A stretch of 64,000 nucleotides of DNA from Lentisalinibacter sp035655155. Lineage in GTDB: Bacteria > Pseudomonadota > Gammaproteobacteria > Steroidobacterales > Woeseiaceae. Within the stretch, counting starts at the first letter, position 1, and every line of letters begins with the position of its first letter. The stretch spans positions 1-64,000 of the forward strand of contig DASRVH010000107.1 in assembly GCA_035655155.1 (NCBI GenBank), read 5' to 3'. Below the pieces are notes generated by a model. That model was given only the letters and a program-made list of their open reading frames with translations, made no database searches and was not told the origin of the DNA. The position numbers and the translations under genes are program-made. Shown in pieces: positions 6,684 to 15,021 of this stretch.

Positions 6684-9209
6684 ATGGATCGCCCCCGTCC
6701 CGGCCTGATGGCCGCCCTCCTCCTCTGCCTGCCGGTGCTGCTGCACGCTGCAGGAGAGCCATGGCTGGGCCGTCCGCTGGCCGACTACATCGATTCCCTG
6801 AGCCTGCCGGTCATTTATTCCAGTGACGTCGTGCCGCCCGGGCTCCGGGTGGCCAGGGAGCCCACCGCCAGCGACCCGGAATATGCCCTGCGCCAGGTCC
6901 TCGCGGCCTCCGGCCTGGCGCTGGTGAGCGGACCGGACGACCGCCTTCTGGTGGTAAGCGCCCAGGGCCGGGGCACGCAGTCCGAGGCGGCCGTCACCGG
7001 CGTCGTCCGCGCGGCGGACGGGGGGCGGCTCGGCGGAGCCGAAATCATCATCGACGGTACCGGCCGCGGTCGCACCGGGCAGGCGGGCGAGTTCCTGATC
7101 CGGGACGTCGCGCCCGGCAGCCATACGTTGCGGGTCCGTCTCGAGGGCTATCTGTCCGCGGAGCGCGAGCTGGAAATCCGCGAGGGCCGGGTGCTGGTGG
7201 CCGATATCCTGATGCCGGCCGCCCCGCGGACTCTGCCGGACCTGGTGGTCACCTCGAGTCTGCACCGGCTGGTGTACGAGAGCCCGGGATCACACACCTT
7301 CCTCGATCGTGAACGGCTGCTCGATCTCCCCAACCTGGCCGACGATCCGCTGCGCGCGGGCGAACGCCTCCCGGGCGTTGCCGGCGGCGGCCTCTCCGCC
7401 CGCGCCCACGTGCGTGGCGGCGAGGAGAACGAGACGCTGGTCCTGTTCGACGGATTGCGCCTGTACGAGCCGTTCCACCTGAAGGACTTCCACAACGCAG
7501 TGAGCATGCTCGACATGCAGGCGGTAGGCGGTATCGACTACTACTCGGGCGGGTTCCCCGCCCGCTACGGCGACCGCATGAGTGCCGTCATGGACATCCG
7601 AATTCGCCGGCCGGTGGCGCCCCGCAGCACCGAGGTACGCCTCGACTTCCTGCATGCAGGCGTGACCTCCCTCGGCACCTTCGAGGCGGGCGACGGCGAA
7701 TGGCTGGCCGCCTTTCGGCGGGGCAACCTGGACCTTCTGCTGCAGGCCGCCAACCCGGACCTCGGCACGCCCCGCTACCTCGATCTGCTGCTGCACGCCG
7801 AGCGGGACCTCGGCCCGAGCTTGCGACTCGCCGGTAACGCACTCGTCTCCCGCGACAAGATCGGTGTCAGCGACTCCGGAGACACGACGGCGGCGGACGC
7901 CCGGTACGACAACCGCTATCTCTGGCTCAACCTGGACTGGGTCGCGACGGCGCGGCTCAGTGCCGCCACCGTGTTGTCCGCGAGCCTGATCGAGAACGCC
8001 CGTTCCGGCTTCGTCGAGCGGCCCGGCGTGGTGAGCGGCCGTGTCATCCGCGACGAACGCGACTTCCGGATCTTCGGGCTGAAACAGGACTGGACCTGGC
8101 AGCGCAGCGAGTCGTCCCTCTGGCGCGCCGGTTTCGATCTCAAGCACGTGGAGGGCGAGTACGCGTATGCGAGCGAACGCGTGCTCGACCCGCTGTTCGC
8201 AGGGCTCGCCGGCGTTACGGATGGGGGCCCCGAGGCACAGGATTATTCGCTGTCGCCCGGCGGCGCCCAGTTCGCCTTGTACCTCGCGCGGCGCTGGCAG
8301 ATCAACGACTGGCTGACCGCCGATGCCGGTCTGCGCTGGGACCAACAGACCTACACCACCGCCGCCGACGACGAACAGATCAGCCCGCGTGTATCCCTGC
8401 TCGCCCGACCGCGTCCGGGAACGGAACTGCGGCTTAGCTGGGGCCGCTTCTACCAGGCCCAGGAGCTGAACGAACTCAAGGTGGCGGACGGTCAGCCCGA
8501 CTTCGAGGAAGCGCAGCGCTCCGAGCATGTGATCCTGAGCGCCATCCAGGATATCGGTGCCTACCGCCTGCGAGCGGAGCTCTACCGCAAGAAGATGCGC
8601 AGCCTCGCGGCGCGGTTCGAGAATCTGACCGACCCCCTGAACCTGCTGCCGGAGCTGCAGCCGGACCGCATCCGCCTGGACCCGGAGTCCGCCACGGCAC
8701 GGGGCGCGGAGCTGCTGCTGACGCGCCGGCCCGGCGACGAAGGCCTGTCCTGGTGGGCCGGCTACGCCTGGTCCGAGGCACTCGACCGGTTCGCCGACGG
8801 CAAGGTGGCGCGCAGCTGGGATCAGACCCACGCCGTGAAGTTCGGAGTGGACTGGTCGGCCGGGCCGTGGGATTTCAGCCTCGCGGCGAGCGTGCACACG
8901 GGCTGGCCGAAGACCCGCCTGCTGCTGGTGGAAGGTGATGCGGGACCCGAGGTGATCGCGCAGGCGCGCAACCGCCGCCGCTACGAGGACTTCCACCGCC
9001 TCGACCTGCGCTTCGGCCGGGAGTTCCGCCTCTCCACGGGTACTCTGGAGACCTATCTGGAGATCACAAACCTGTACGACAGCCGCAACCCGTGCTGCCT
9101 GGAGTACACGCCGGTCACCGGCGCTGATGGCGGCGTGGTGCTGATCGAGGAGACCGATTACTGGCTGCCGCTGGTGCCCTCGCTCGGTGTCGCCTGGCGC
9201 TTCGAGTGA
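6684..9209 (+). CDS. TonB-dependent outer-membrane receptor with N-terminal STN signalling domain
   Basis: An 841-residue outer-membrane protein. A signal peptide covers about residues 1-23 (LMAALLLCLPVLLHAA). An STN-like domain follows (about 27-97, LADYIDSLSLPVIYSS, DPEYALRQVLAASGLALV), then a carboxypeptidase-regulatory-like beta domain (about 107-180, VTGVVRAADGGRLGGAEI). The plug runs about 190-310 (HVRGGEENETLVLFDGLRLY, GGFPARYGDRMSAVMDIR), and the beta-barrel fills the rest, ending in LGVAWRFE. The STN plus ECF/FecR neighbours mark it as the sensor and transporter of a surface-signalling system. The substrate is unknown: nothing ties it to iron, and receptors with a CarboxypepD-like extension are frequent among polymer-uptake systems. 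Confidence 0.88.
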   Translation: MDRPRPGLMAALLLCLPVLLHAAGEPWLGRPLADYIDSLSLPVIYSSDVVPPGLRVAREPTASDPEYALRQVLAASGLALVSGPDDRLLVVSAQGRGTQSEAAVTGVVRAADGGRLGGAEIIIDGTGRGRTGQAGEFLIRDVAPGSHTLRVRLEGYLSAERELEIREGRVLVADILMPAAPRTLPDLVVTSSLHRLVYESPGSHTFLDRERLLDLPNLADDPLRAGERLPGVAGGGLSARAHVRGGEENETLVLFDGLRLYEPFHLKDFHNAVSMLDMQAVGGIDYYSGGFPARYGDRMSAVMDIRIRRPVAPRSTEVRLDFLHAGVTSLGTFEAGDGEWLAAFRRGNLDLLLQAANPDLGTPRYLDLLLHAERDLGPSLRLAGNALVSRDKIGVSDSGDTTAADARYDNRYLWLNLDWVATARLSAATVLSASLIENARSGFVERPGVVSGRVIRDERDFRIFGLKQDWTWQRSESSLWRAGFDLKHVEGEYAYASERVLDPLFAGLAGVTDGGPEAQDYSLSPGGAQFALYLARRWQINDWLTADAGLRWDQQTYTTAADDEQISPRVSLLARPRPGTELRLSWGRFYQAQELNELKVADGQPDFEEAQRSEHVILSAIQDIGAYRLRAELYRKKMRSLAARFENLTDPLNLLPELQPDRIRLDPESATARGAELLLTRRPGDEGLSWWAGYAWSEALDRFADGKVARSWDQTHAVKFGVDWSAGPWDFSLAASVHTGWPKTRLLLVEGDAGPEVIAQARNRRRYEDFHRLDLRFGREFRLSTGTLETYLEITNLYDSRNPCCLEYTPVTGADGGVVLIEETDYWLPLVPSLGVAWRFE

Positions 9210-9236
9210 TACTCGTCGGATCCCGGCGCCGTTCCC

Positions 9237-10241
9237 TCAGGCACGCGGCACCTGGCGCACCAGGCCCAGCTCGTCGAAGACGGCGGCGGCACGGTCGGGG
9301 AAATCGGTGAACAGGCCGTCGACGCCCAGCTCGGTCACGAACCAGCGCAGCATCTCCTCGAGATTCGGGAAACCGGCGGCCAGATCGTCGGCACGGAACG
9401 TGTACGGATGCACCGCGAGGCCTGCCGCGCGGGCGTCGGCCGCCAGGCGGCCCGCCGTGGGCCGCCCGTTGTCGTCCAGCGCGTAGAGCTGCCCGACCCA
9501 GGGTCCGATGGCATCGGCCGTCGCGGCAAGCGCGCGCAGTCCCTCAGCGGTCCTCAGCGCGTCGTAATCGGTGTCGGACTCGCCCCAGTCGTTCTCGCCG
9601 ATGAGCTGCACGAGCCGGAAGTCCGCCGCGAATTCCCCGCGCAGGCGGCGGAGCTCGGCGGCATCGAAACACTGGATGTAGACGGCGTCCGAGCGGGCCG
9701 TGACACCGGCCGCCTCCAGGGCGGCGAGCAGCAGTGCCGACAGATCCACCCCCTCGGCCCGGTGCCAGGCCGGGCGCTTGATCTCCGGGTAGATGCCGAC
9801 CTGCCGGCCGGTGGAGGCGTTCAGGCCGCGGACCAGCGCGATCTCCTCGGCCAGCGTGTTGATGCGGAAGTTGCCGCTGCGGGCGGGGAAGCGCCCGGGG
9901 TAATTCGCCTGCCTGCCGTCTGCGTCCAGTCTCTCGGTGACGCGAAGCGTGCGGATTTCCGCCAGGGTCAGATCCCGCGCGTACCAGCGCCCGTCGGCCC
10001 GGGCCCGGTCGGGGAAGCGCTCGGCCACGTCGGTGACCCGGTCCAGATGGATGTCGTGCAGGACCAGGAGTGCGTCGTCCTTCGAGGCGACCAGGTCCTG
10101 CTCCAGGTAATCGGCGCCCAGGCCGTAGGCCAGCGCCTTGGCCTCCAGCGTGTGCTCCGGCAGGTAGCCGGAGGCGCCCCGGTGGGCGATCACGACGGGG
10201 CGGCGGGAGGGCCTGCTCATGCTGCCGGCCGTCGTTGCCAT
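9237..10241 (-). CDS. Glycerophosphodiester phosphodiesterase
   Basis: A 334-residue GDPD-family TIM-barrel enzyme that hydrolyses glycerophosphodiesters to glycerol-3-phosphate and an alcohol. The catalytic opening HRGASGYLPEHTLEA starts at residue 20, and the metal-binding EQD and the second His in LHDIHLDRVTDVAERFPDR follow. YPEIKRPAW in the middle and GLFTDFPDRAA at the end are GlpQ-like. There is no signal peptide, unlike periplasmic GlpQ, so the enzyme is probably cytoplasmic. Either the ATG at 10241 or the one at 10220 could be the start; neither has a strong ribosome site. It lies 16 bp after the ferredoxin-NADP reductase gene and converges with the TonB receptor. Confidence 0.9.
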   Translation of the reverse strand: MATTAGSMSRPSRRPVVIAHRGASGYLPEHTLEAKALAYGLGADYLEQDLVASKDDALLVLHDIHLDRVTDVAERFPDRARADGRWYARDLTLAEIRTLRVTERLDADGRQANYPGRFPARSGNFRINTLAEEIALVRGLNASTGRQVGIYPEIKRPAWHRAEGVDLSALLLAALEAAGVTARSDAVYIQCFDAAELRRLRGEFAADFRLVQLIGENDWGESDTDYDALRTAEGLRALAATADAIGPWVGQLYALDDNGRPTAGRLAADARAAGLAVHPYTFRADDLAAGFPNLEEMLRWFVTELGVDGLFTDFPDRAAAVFDELGLVRQVPRA

Positions 10242-10257
10242 GCCCGTCGGCGGCGCC

Positions 10258-11280
10258 TCAGTCGTCCACGCCGAGGCGCTTGTGCATGATCGGGCTGGTC
10301 GTCGTGTACTGCAGGTGCACTTTCTTGTCCGGCTCGATGAAGGACTTGGCTGCGAAGGCCGCGAGCGCAGCCTCGTGGAAGCCGCTCAGGATCAGTTTCT
10401 TCTTGCCCGGGTAATGGTTGATGTCGCCGATTGCATAGATGCCCGGGATGTTCGTCTCGAACTTCTCCGTGTCCACGTTGATGGTCTTGCGATTGATGTC
10501 CAGGCCCCACTCGGCGATGGGCCCGAGTTTCGGCGCCAGCCCGAAGAACACCAGCAGGTCGTCCAGCTCGACGCGGCGGTCGTCCTGGTCCTTCACCGCC
10601 ACGGTCACCGACTTCAGCGTGTCGCCTTCGGCCTCAAGGGCGCTCACGGTGCCGAATTCGATCAGATCCATCCTGCCGGTCGCCACCAGCTCGCGCATCC
10701 GCGCCACCGAGGCGGGTGCCGCCCGGAACTGGTCCGAGCGGTGCACCAGCGTCATGGACTCGACCGAGTCGATCAGCTCCAGCACCCAGTCCAGCGCCGA
10801 GTCGCCGGCGCCGAGCACCACCACCCGCTTGCCCGCGAAGCGGCCCGGATCGCGCACCCGGTAGAAAACGTGCCTGTCGATCAGTGCCTCGACGCCTTCC
10901 ACACGGAGCTCCCGGGGCTGGAAAGAGCCGACGCCGCCCGCAATGATGACCGTCTTCGCCTCGAACTCCTTGCCGCCGCTCGTCTTCACGTGGAACGGGC
11001 CGGCGCCGGAGAGCTCCGTCACCTCCTCGCCCAGGTGGAAGCCGGGCGAGAACGGTTTGATCTGCTCCATCAGCCGCTCGACCAGCTCGGCCGCGCTGCA
11101 CACCGGGATGGCGGGGATGTCGTAGATCGGCTTGTCCGGGTAGAGTTCGGCGCACTGCCCGCCGACCACGGGCATGGTCTCCACCACCTCTGCGTGCAGG
11201 CCCAGCAGCCCCAGCTCGAACACCTGGAACAGCCCGCACGGGCCCGCCCCGACGATCAGTGCATCGGTCTTGATTGTCAT
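10258..11280 (-). CDS. Ferredoxin--NADP(+) reductase, thioredoxin-reductase-like type
   Basis: A 340-residue flavoprotein that moves electrons between NADPH and ferredoxin or flavodoxin. The FAD-binding GAGPCG is at the N-terminus (about residues 11-16), the NAD(P)-binding VVVLGAGDSALDW is near 155-167, and the second FAD contact YAIGDINHYPGKKKL is near 290. The redox CxxC of thioredoxin reductases is absent, which separates FNR from TrxB. The ATG at 11280 has a GGAG just ahead; the frame continues upstream for 63 codons without family similarity. It is the middle gene of a minus-strand trio: TIR-like protein, FNR, glycerophosphodiesterase. Confidence 0.9.
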   Translation of the reverse strand: MTIKTDALIVGAGPCGLFQVFELGLLGLHAEVVETMPVVGGQCAELYPDKPIYDIPAIPVCSAAELVERLMEQIKPFSPGFHLGEEVTELSGAGPFHVKTSGGKEFEAKTVIIAGGVGSFQPRELRVEGVEALIDRHVFYRVRDPGRFAGKRVVVLGAGDSALDWVLELIDSVESMTLVHRSDQFRAAPASVARMRELVATGRMDLIEFGTVSALEAEGDTLKSVTVAVKDQDDRRVELDDLLVFFGLAPKLGPIAEWGLDINRKTINVDTEKFETNIPGIYAIGDINHYPGKKKLILSGFHEAALAAFAAKSFIEPDKKVHLQYTTTSPIMHKRLGVDD

Positions 11281-11381
11281 GATTCTCCGTTCACTCCTCC
11301 GGACAAAATCCTGCCGCGCGGGGAAGTCGTGCCCCGGCAGTTCGACTGCTTGCATTGCGAGCGCCCGCCGCAGGACGGGTC

Positions 11382-11828
11382 TCAGGGGAAGTCGATGACC
11401 TCCCAGCGGTTGGTATCCTCGTTCCGTGCCGCCCGCTTGATGGCGTCCACGATCTCGCGCTCGTTCCATTCCGGCTCTTCGCGGGCCGCCCGGGACACCT
11501 CGGCCGGCATCGGCAGGACGCCGCCGAATGGCTTCATCGCGATGACCGGCCTGCCGAGCGCCTGGGCGGCATCGATCTGGTACTGGATCCAGTCCCGTTT
11601 CTTCTCGAACAGGCTGGCCAGGACCACGACGGTCTCCGCGGCCTCGATCTGCTCGCGCAGCGCCGCCTTGAACGCCTCGCTGCCGCCGGCAGGCAGCTCC
11701 TCCGGCTTGCTGGTGTTCACGTAGAAGAAATTCGGGTTGCTCTCGATGTATTCGAACAGCCGCAGATAATCGTCACTCTCGCTGAAGGTGTGGGTGACGT
11801 ACACCCGGATCGGGTTTTCTTCGGACAC
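11382..11828 (-). CDS. TIR-like (DUF1863/ThsB-type) small protein
   Basis: A 148-residue protein that matches the TIR-like flavodoxin fold of the MTH538/ThsB type. It has a first strand IRVYVTHTFSESDDY, the helix and strand LREQIEAAETVVVLAS, then KKRDWIQYQIDAAQALG and the strand RPVIAMKPFGG. In TIR NADases the helix after the central strand carries W-x-x-x-Glu with Glu as catalyst; here the residue after W80 is Gln (Q84), so NADase or cyclase activity is doubtful. The GTG start at 11828 was chosen for its GGAGG six bases upstream. It has no ThsA-like partner nearby and precedes an FNR gene by 101 bp. A nucleotide-binding or scaffold role is a guess; the family call rests on pattern recognition. 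Confidence 0.6.
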   Translation of the reverse strand: MSEENPIRVYVTHTFSESDDYLRLFEYIESNPNFFYVNTSKPEELPAGGSEAFKAALREQIEAAETVVVLASLFEKKRDWIQYQIDAAQALGRPVIAMKPFGGVLPMPAEVSRAAREEPEWNEREIVDAIKRAARNEDTNRWEVIDFP

Positions 11829-12030
11829 GAAAGACCTCCGGCGGCCGGCTCGGAACCCGGGTAGTGTAGCGAATCCGGCAGCCGGGAGGCCAGCATGCGA
11901 GGGCCGCTCCGGGCTGCATCCCGGACCGGCCCGACCTGCTATCATCAGCAAGAGTCAGGCCGTCCGGGGAGCCGGCAGCGCCGGCAGCGTCCCGGCCGCC
12001 CGGCTGCCCTTCCGAACGCCGGGAACACGC

Positions 12031-12771
12031 ATGCGCCTATTGCTATACAACATCCGCTACGGGGTCGGCGGCGGTGCGTCCATGCACATGCCCGTCCCGG
12101 GTGCGGGCTACCTGCTCGGCAACCGGACCAACCTGGACCGGATCATCGAGTTCATCCAGTCGGTGAGCCCGGATATTGTCGGCCTGGTGGAAGTGGATAC
12201 GGGCTCCATCCGCAGCCGGCGGGTGAACCAGGCGGAGGAGATCGCCCGGGCGCTCGGCCACAATACCTCGTACGAGATCAAGTACGGAGCCAGCTCGGTC
12301 AACAAGCTGCTGCCGATCATCCGCAAGCAGGGCAACGCGTTTCTCGCCGCCCCGGGCGTCCATGGCGAGCGCTTCCACTACTTCGACACCGGCATAAAGC
12401 GGCTGATCATCGAGCTGGAGCTCGACGAATTCGCCGTCTTCCTGGTGCACCTGTCGCTGAAGTACCGGCATCGCCACCTGCAGCTCCGTCATCTGCACGA
12501 CCTGGTGATGAAGACCGAGAAGCCGGTGATGGTGGCCGGAGATTTCAATACCTTCTGGGGCGAGAACGAGATGTACCTGTTCATGCAGGCCACCGGCCTG
12601 AAGAGCGCGAACACCACCGGCGCGCCCTCCTATCCCAGCCGCGCGCCCCGCAAAGAGCTGGATTTCATCCTCTATCAGGAGGGCATCCGCATCGAGAATT
12701 TCGAGATCCCGCAGGTCCGCTATTCGGACCACCTGCCGCTGGTCTGCGACTTCTCGGTGCAGGCGGCCTGA
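12031..12771 (+). CDS. Endonuclease/exonuclease/phosphatase-fold hydrolase
   Basis: A 246-residue metal-dependent hydrolase of the EEP (DNase I-like) superfamily. Visible motifs are the N-terminal strand RLLLYNIRYG, the Glu in VGLVEVDTGS, VMVAGDFNTFWGENEMY near residue 170, and the terminal SDHLPLVCDF with the catalytic His. Members cleave nucleic acids, sphingolipids or inositol phosphates, and the substrate cannot be told. It has no signal peptide. It is divergent from the TIR-like gene across 202 bp and lies 47 bp before the FadJ-like gene. The ATG at 12031 begins the conserved fold; upstream in-frame codons look like spacer. Confidence 0.85.
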   Translation: MRLLLYNIRYGVGGGASMHMPVPGAGYLLGNRTNLDRIIEFIQSVSPDIVGLVEVDTGSIRSRRVNQAEEIARALGHNTSYEIKYGASSVNKLLPIIRKQGNAFLAAPGVHGERFHYFDTGIKRLIIELELDEFAVFLVHLSLKYRHRHLQLRHLHDLVMKTEKPVMVAGDFNTFWGENEMYLFMQATGLKSANTTGAPSYPSRAPRKELDFILYQEGIRIENFEIPQVRYSDHLPLVCDFSVQAA

Positions 12772-12818
12772 AAGAGAAAATCGGAACGACGACGCCGACA
12801 CGGCGCAAGGAGCAGGCA

Positions 12819-14873
12819 ATGAGCGACGAAAAGGCACGCGGCGGGCTCGAGCACTGGCGCACGGAGACCGATTCGAGCGGCGTCCTCTGGCTGGCGGCGG
12901 ACAAGGCCGACGGCGGCGCCAACGTGCTGTCCGGGCCGGTCCTCCGTGAACTGGATGCCATCATCGCCGGCATCGAGGACGACCCTCCGAAGGGCGTGGT
13001 CGTCTATTCGGTGAAGCCGAGCGGCTTCATCATGGGCGCCGACATCAACGAGTTCACCCGCATCGAGACCAGCGAGCAGGCGTTCGAGCTGGTGCGACTG
13101 GGCCAGCAGGTGCTCGACCGGGTCGAGGCGCTTCGTTGCCCCACGGTGGCCGTGATCGACGGCTACGCCCTCGGCGGCGGGCTGGAGCTCGCCATGGCCT
13201 GCGACTACCGCCTGGCTGTGGACAGCGACCGCAAGACCATCGGCCTGCCCGAGGTTCAGCTCGGCATACATCCGGGCTTCGGCGGCACCGTGCGGTCGGT
13301 GCAGATCGCCGGCGTCACCGCGGCGATGGAGCTGATGCTGACCGGCAAGTCCCTGACGCCGAAAAAGGCGAAATCCGCCGGACTGGTGGACCGCCTGGTA
13401 ACGCGGGACAACTGGAAGGCGGCGGCGCGGGAGATCATCGGCTCGCGCCCGCCCCGCAGCCGGGCCGGCTTCACCCAGAAGCTCCTGAATCTGGCGCCGG
13501 TACGCCCCTTCGTCGCCAAACAGATGCGCGCACGGGTCGCCAAACGCGCCCGCCGCGACCACTATCCCGCCCCCTACGCCATTGTCGAGCTCTGGCAGAA
13601 GCACGGCGGCAGTCCGGACGGCGGCTACGTGGCCGAGGCCCGCTCCATCGCGGAGCTCATGTGCACGGATACCTCGCGCAACCTGGTGCGCGTGTTCTTC
13701 CTGCAGAACCGGCTGAAGTCCCAGGGCAGCAGCGATGCGCCCCGGCCACGTCACCTGCACGTGGTCGGCGCGGGCGTCATGGGCGGCGATATCGCCGCCT
13801 GGTGCGCACTGCGCGGCCTGGAGGTCACGCTGCAGGACCGGGAGGAGAAGTACATCACGCCCGCGCTCGAGCGGGCGGAGAAGCTGTTCGGCAAGCGCAT
13901 CCGTGACGAGGCGGAACGGGAGGCGGCGAAGGGCCGGCTCCGGGCGGACGTGGCCGGCGACGGCGTGGCGAGCGCGGATCTCGTGATCGAGGCCATCTTC
14001 GAGGACAAGGAGGCGAAACAGGACCTGTATCGGGAGCTGGAGCCGAAGATGAAGGACGGCGCGGTACTCGCCACCAACACCTCCTCCATCCGCCTGGAGG
14101 AGTTGCGCACGGTGCTCTCGGCGCCGGCTCGGCTGATCGGCCTGCACTTCTTCAACCCCGTGGCGCAGCTGCCCCTCGTGGAGGTGATCCGCTGTGCAGA
14201 CACCGAAGCCGCGGCCATCGACACCGGTCATGCCTTCGTGAAGGCCATCGGCAAGTATCCGCTGGAGTGCGCGAGTTCGCCGGGATTCGTGGTCAACCGG
14301 GTGCTGGCCCCGTACATGGGCGAGGCGATGCGCCTGCACGAGGAAGGCGTCGCCCTGGAGATCATCGACCAGGCGGCCGTGGATTTCGGCATGCCCATGG
14401 GTCCGGTGGAGCTGGCCGACAGCGTCGGGCTGGACGTCGCCTGGCATGTCTCGACCATCCTGGCCGATGCCTACGGCTACCCGCTGCCCGAAAAGCTGAA
14501 GGAGATGGTCGATGCCGGCAATCTGGGTCGCAAATCCGGCCAGGGCTTCTACCGCTGGGAGGACGGCGACGCCGTCAAGGAATCCGACCCGGAAGGGCCC
14601 GAGCCGCCGGATCTGCAGGACCGGCTGATCCTGCCCATGGTCAACGAGGCGGTCGCCTGCCTGGCGGAAGAGGTGGTCCAGGACGAGGACCTCCTCGATG
14701 CCGGCGTGATCTTCGGTACCGGTTTCGCGCCATTCCGGGGCGGCCCCCTGCATTACGCCCGTTCCCGCGGAGTCGCCGAGATACGCAGCCGTCTGGAGAA
14801 GTTCGCCATGGAGTACGGAGAGCGGTTCAGCCCGGCGGATGGCTGGGATGCCTTCGCGTCCCGCGACGAGTGA
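12819..14873 (+). CDS. FadJ/FadB-like bifunctional enoyl-CoA hydratase/3-hydroxyacyl-CoA dehydrogenase
   Basis: A 684-residue fatty-acid beta-oxidation fusion protein that hydrates trans-2-enoyl-CoA and oxidises the resulting 3-hydroxyacyl-CoA with NAD+. The hydratase half (about 10-200) has the oxyanion motif FIMGADINEF and both catalytic glutamates (GGGLELAMACDYR and LPEVQLGIHPGFGG). The dehydrogenase half (about 305-680) has the NAD-binding VVGAGVMGGDIAAW, the catalytic HFFNPVAQLPLVEVI, and FVVNRVLAPYMGEAM. AAGGAG precedes the ATG. No thiolase (FadA/FadI) gene lies beside it, so the partner is elsewhere. The etfBA genes at 48-50 kb would serve the first step of the same pathway. Confidence 0.92.
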   Translation: MSDEKARGGLEHWRTETDSSGVLWLAADKADGGANVLSGPVLRELDAIIAGIEDDPPKGVVVYSVKPSGFIMGADINEFTRIETSEQAFELVRLGQQVLDRVEALRCPTVAVIDGYALGGGLELAMACDYRLAVDSDRKTIGLPEVQLGIHPGFGGTVRSVQIAGVTAAMELMLTGKSLTPKKAKSAGLVDRLVTRDNWKAAAREIIGSRPPRSRAGFTQKLLNLAPVRPFVAKQMRARVAKRARRDHYPAPYAIVELWQKHGGSPDGGYVAEARSIAELMCTDTSRNLVRVFFLQNRLKSQGSSDAPRPRHLHVVGAGVMGGDIAAWCALRGLEVTLQDREEKYITPALERAEKLFGKRIRDEAEREAAKGRLRADVAGDGVASADLVIEAIFEDKEAKQDLYRELEPKMKDGAVLATNTSSIRLEELRTVLSAPARLIGLHFFNPVAQLPLVEVIRCADTEAAAIDTGHAFVKAIGKYPLECASSPGFVVNRVLAPYMGEAMRLHEEGVALEIIDQAAVDFGMPMGPVELADSVGLDVAWHVSTILADAYGYPLPEKLKEMVDAGNLGRKSGQGFYRWEDGDAVKESDPEGPEPPDLQDRLILPMVNEAVACLAEEVVQDEDLLDAGVIFGTGFAPFRGGPLHYARSRGVAEIRSRLEKFAMEYGERFSPADGWDAFASRDE

Positions 14874-15021
14874 GAGCCGCGGCTCCCGAAATTGGGACGC
14901 GTTCCTGATCTTGCCAAGCCATTGAATGTACAATGCGCCACCCGGGAGTCGACGTTTTTCTCTGACCGCCGCCCGCGCACAGGGCCGGCCGGCGGCCCAC
15001 CACGGATGAACTGGCGATAAC

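Noticed and set aside
7290..8996. 568-codon open frame on the minus strand inside the TonB receptor gene
   Set aside because: The translation has low-complexity, Arg/Gly/Ala/Gln-rich composition and no motif; the plus strand has full receptor architecture. It is a by-product of high GC content.
11382..12771. Complete Thoeris or other TIR-based defence system
   Set aside because: There is no ThsA/SLOG-SIR2 effector; the TIR-like helix lacks the catalytic Glu, and neighbours are metabolic genes.
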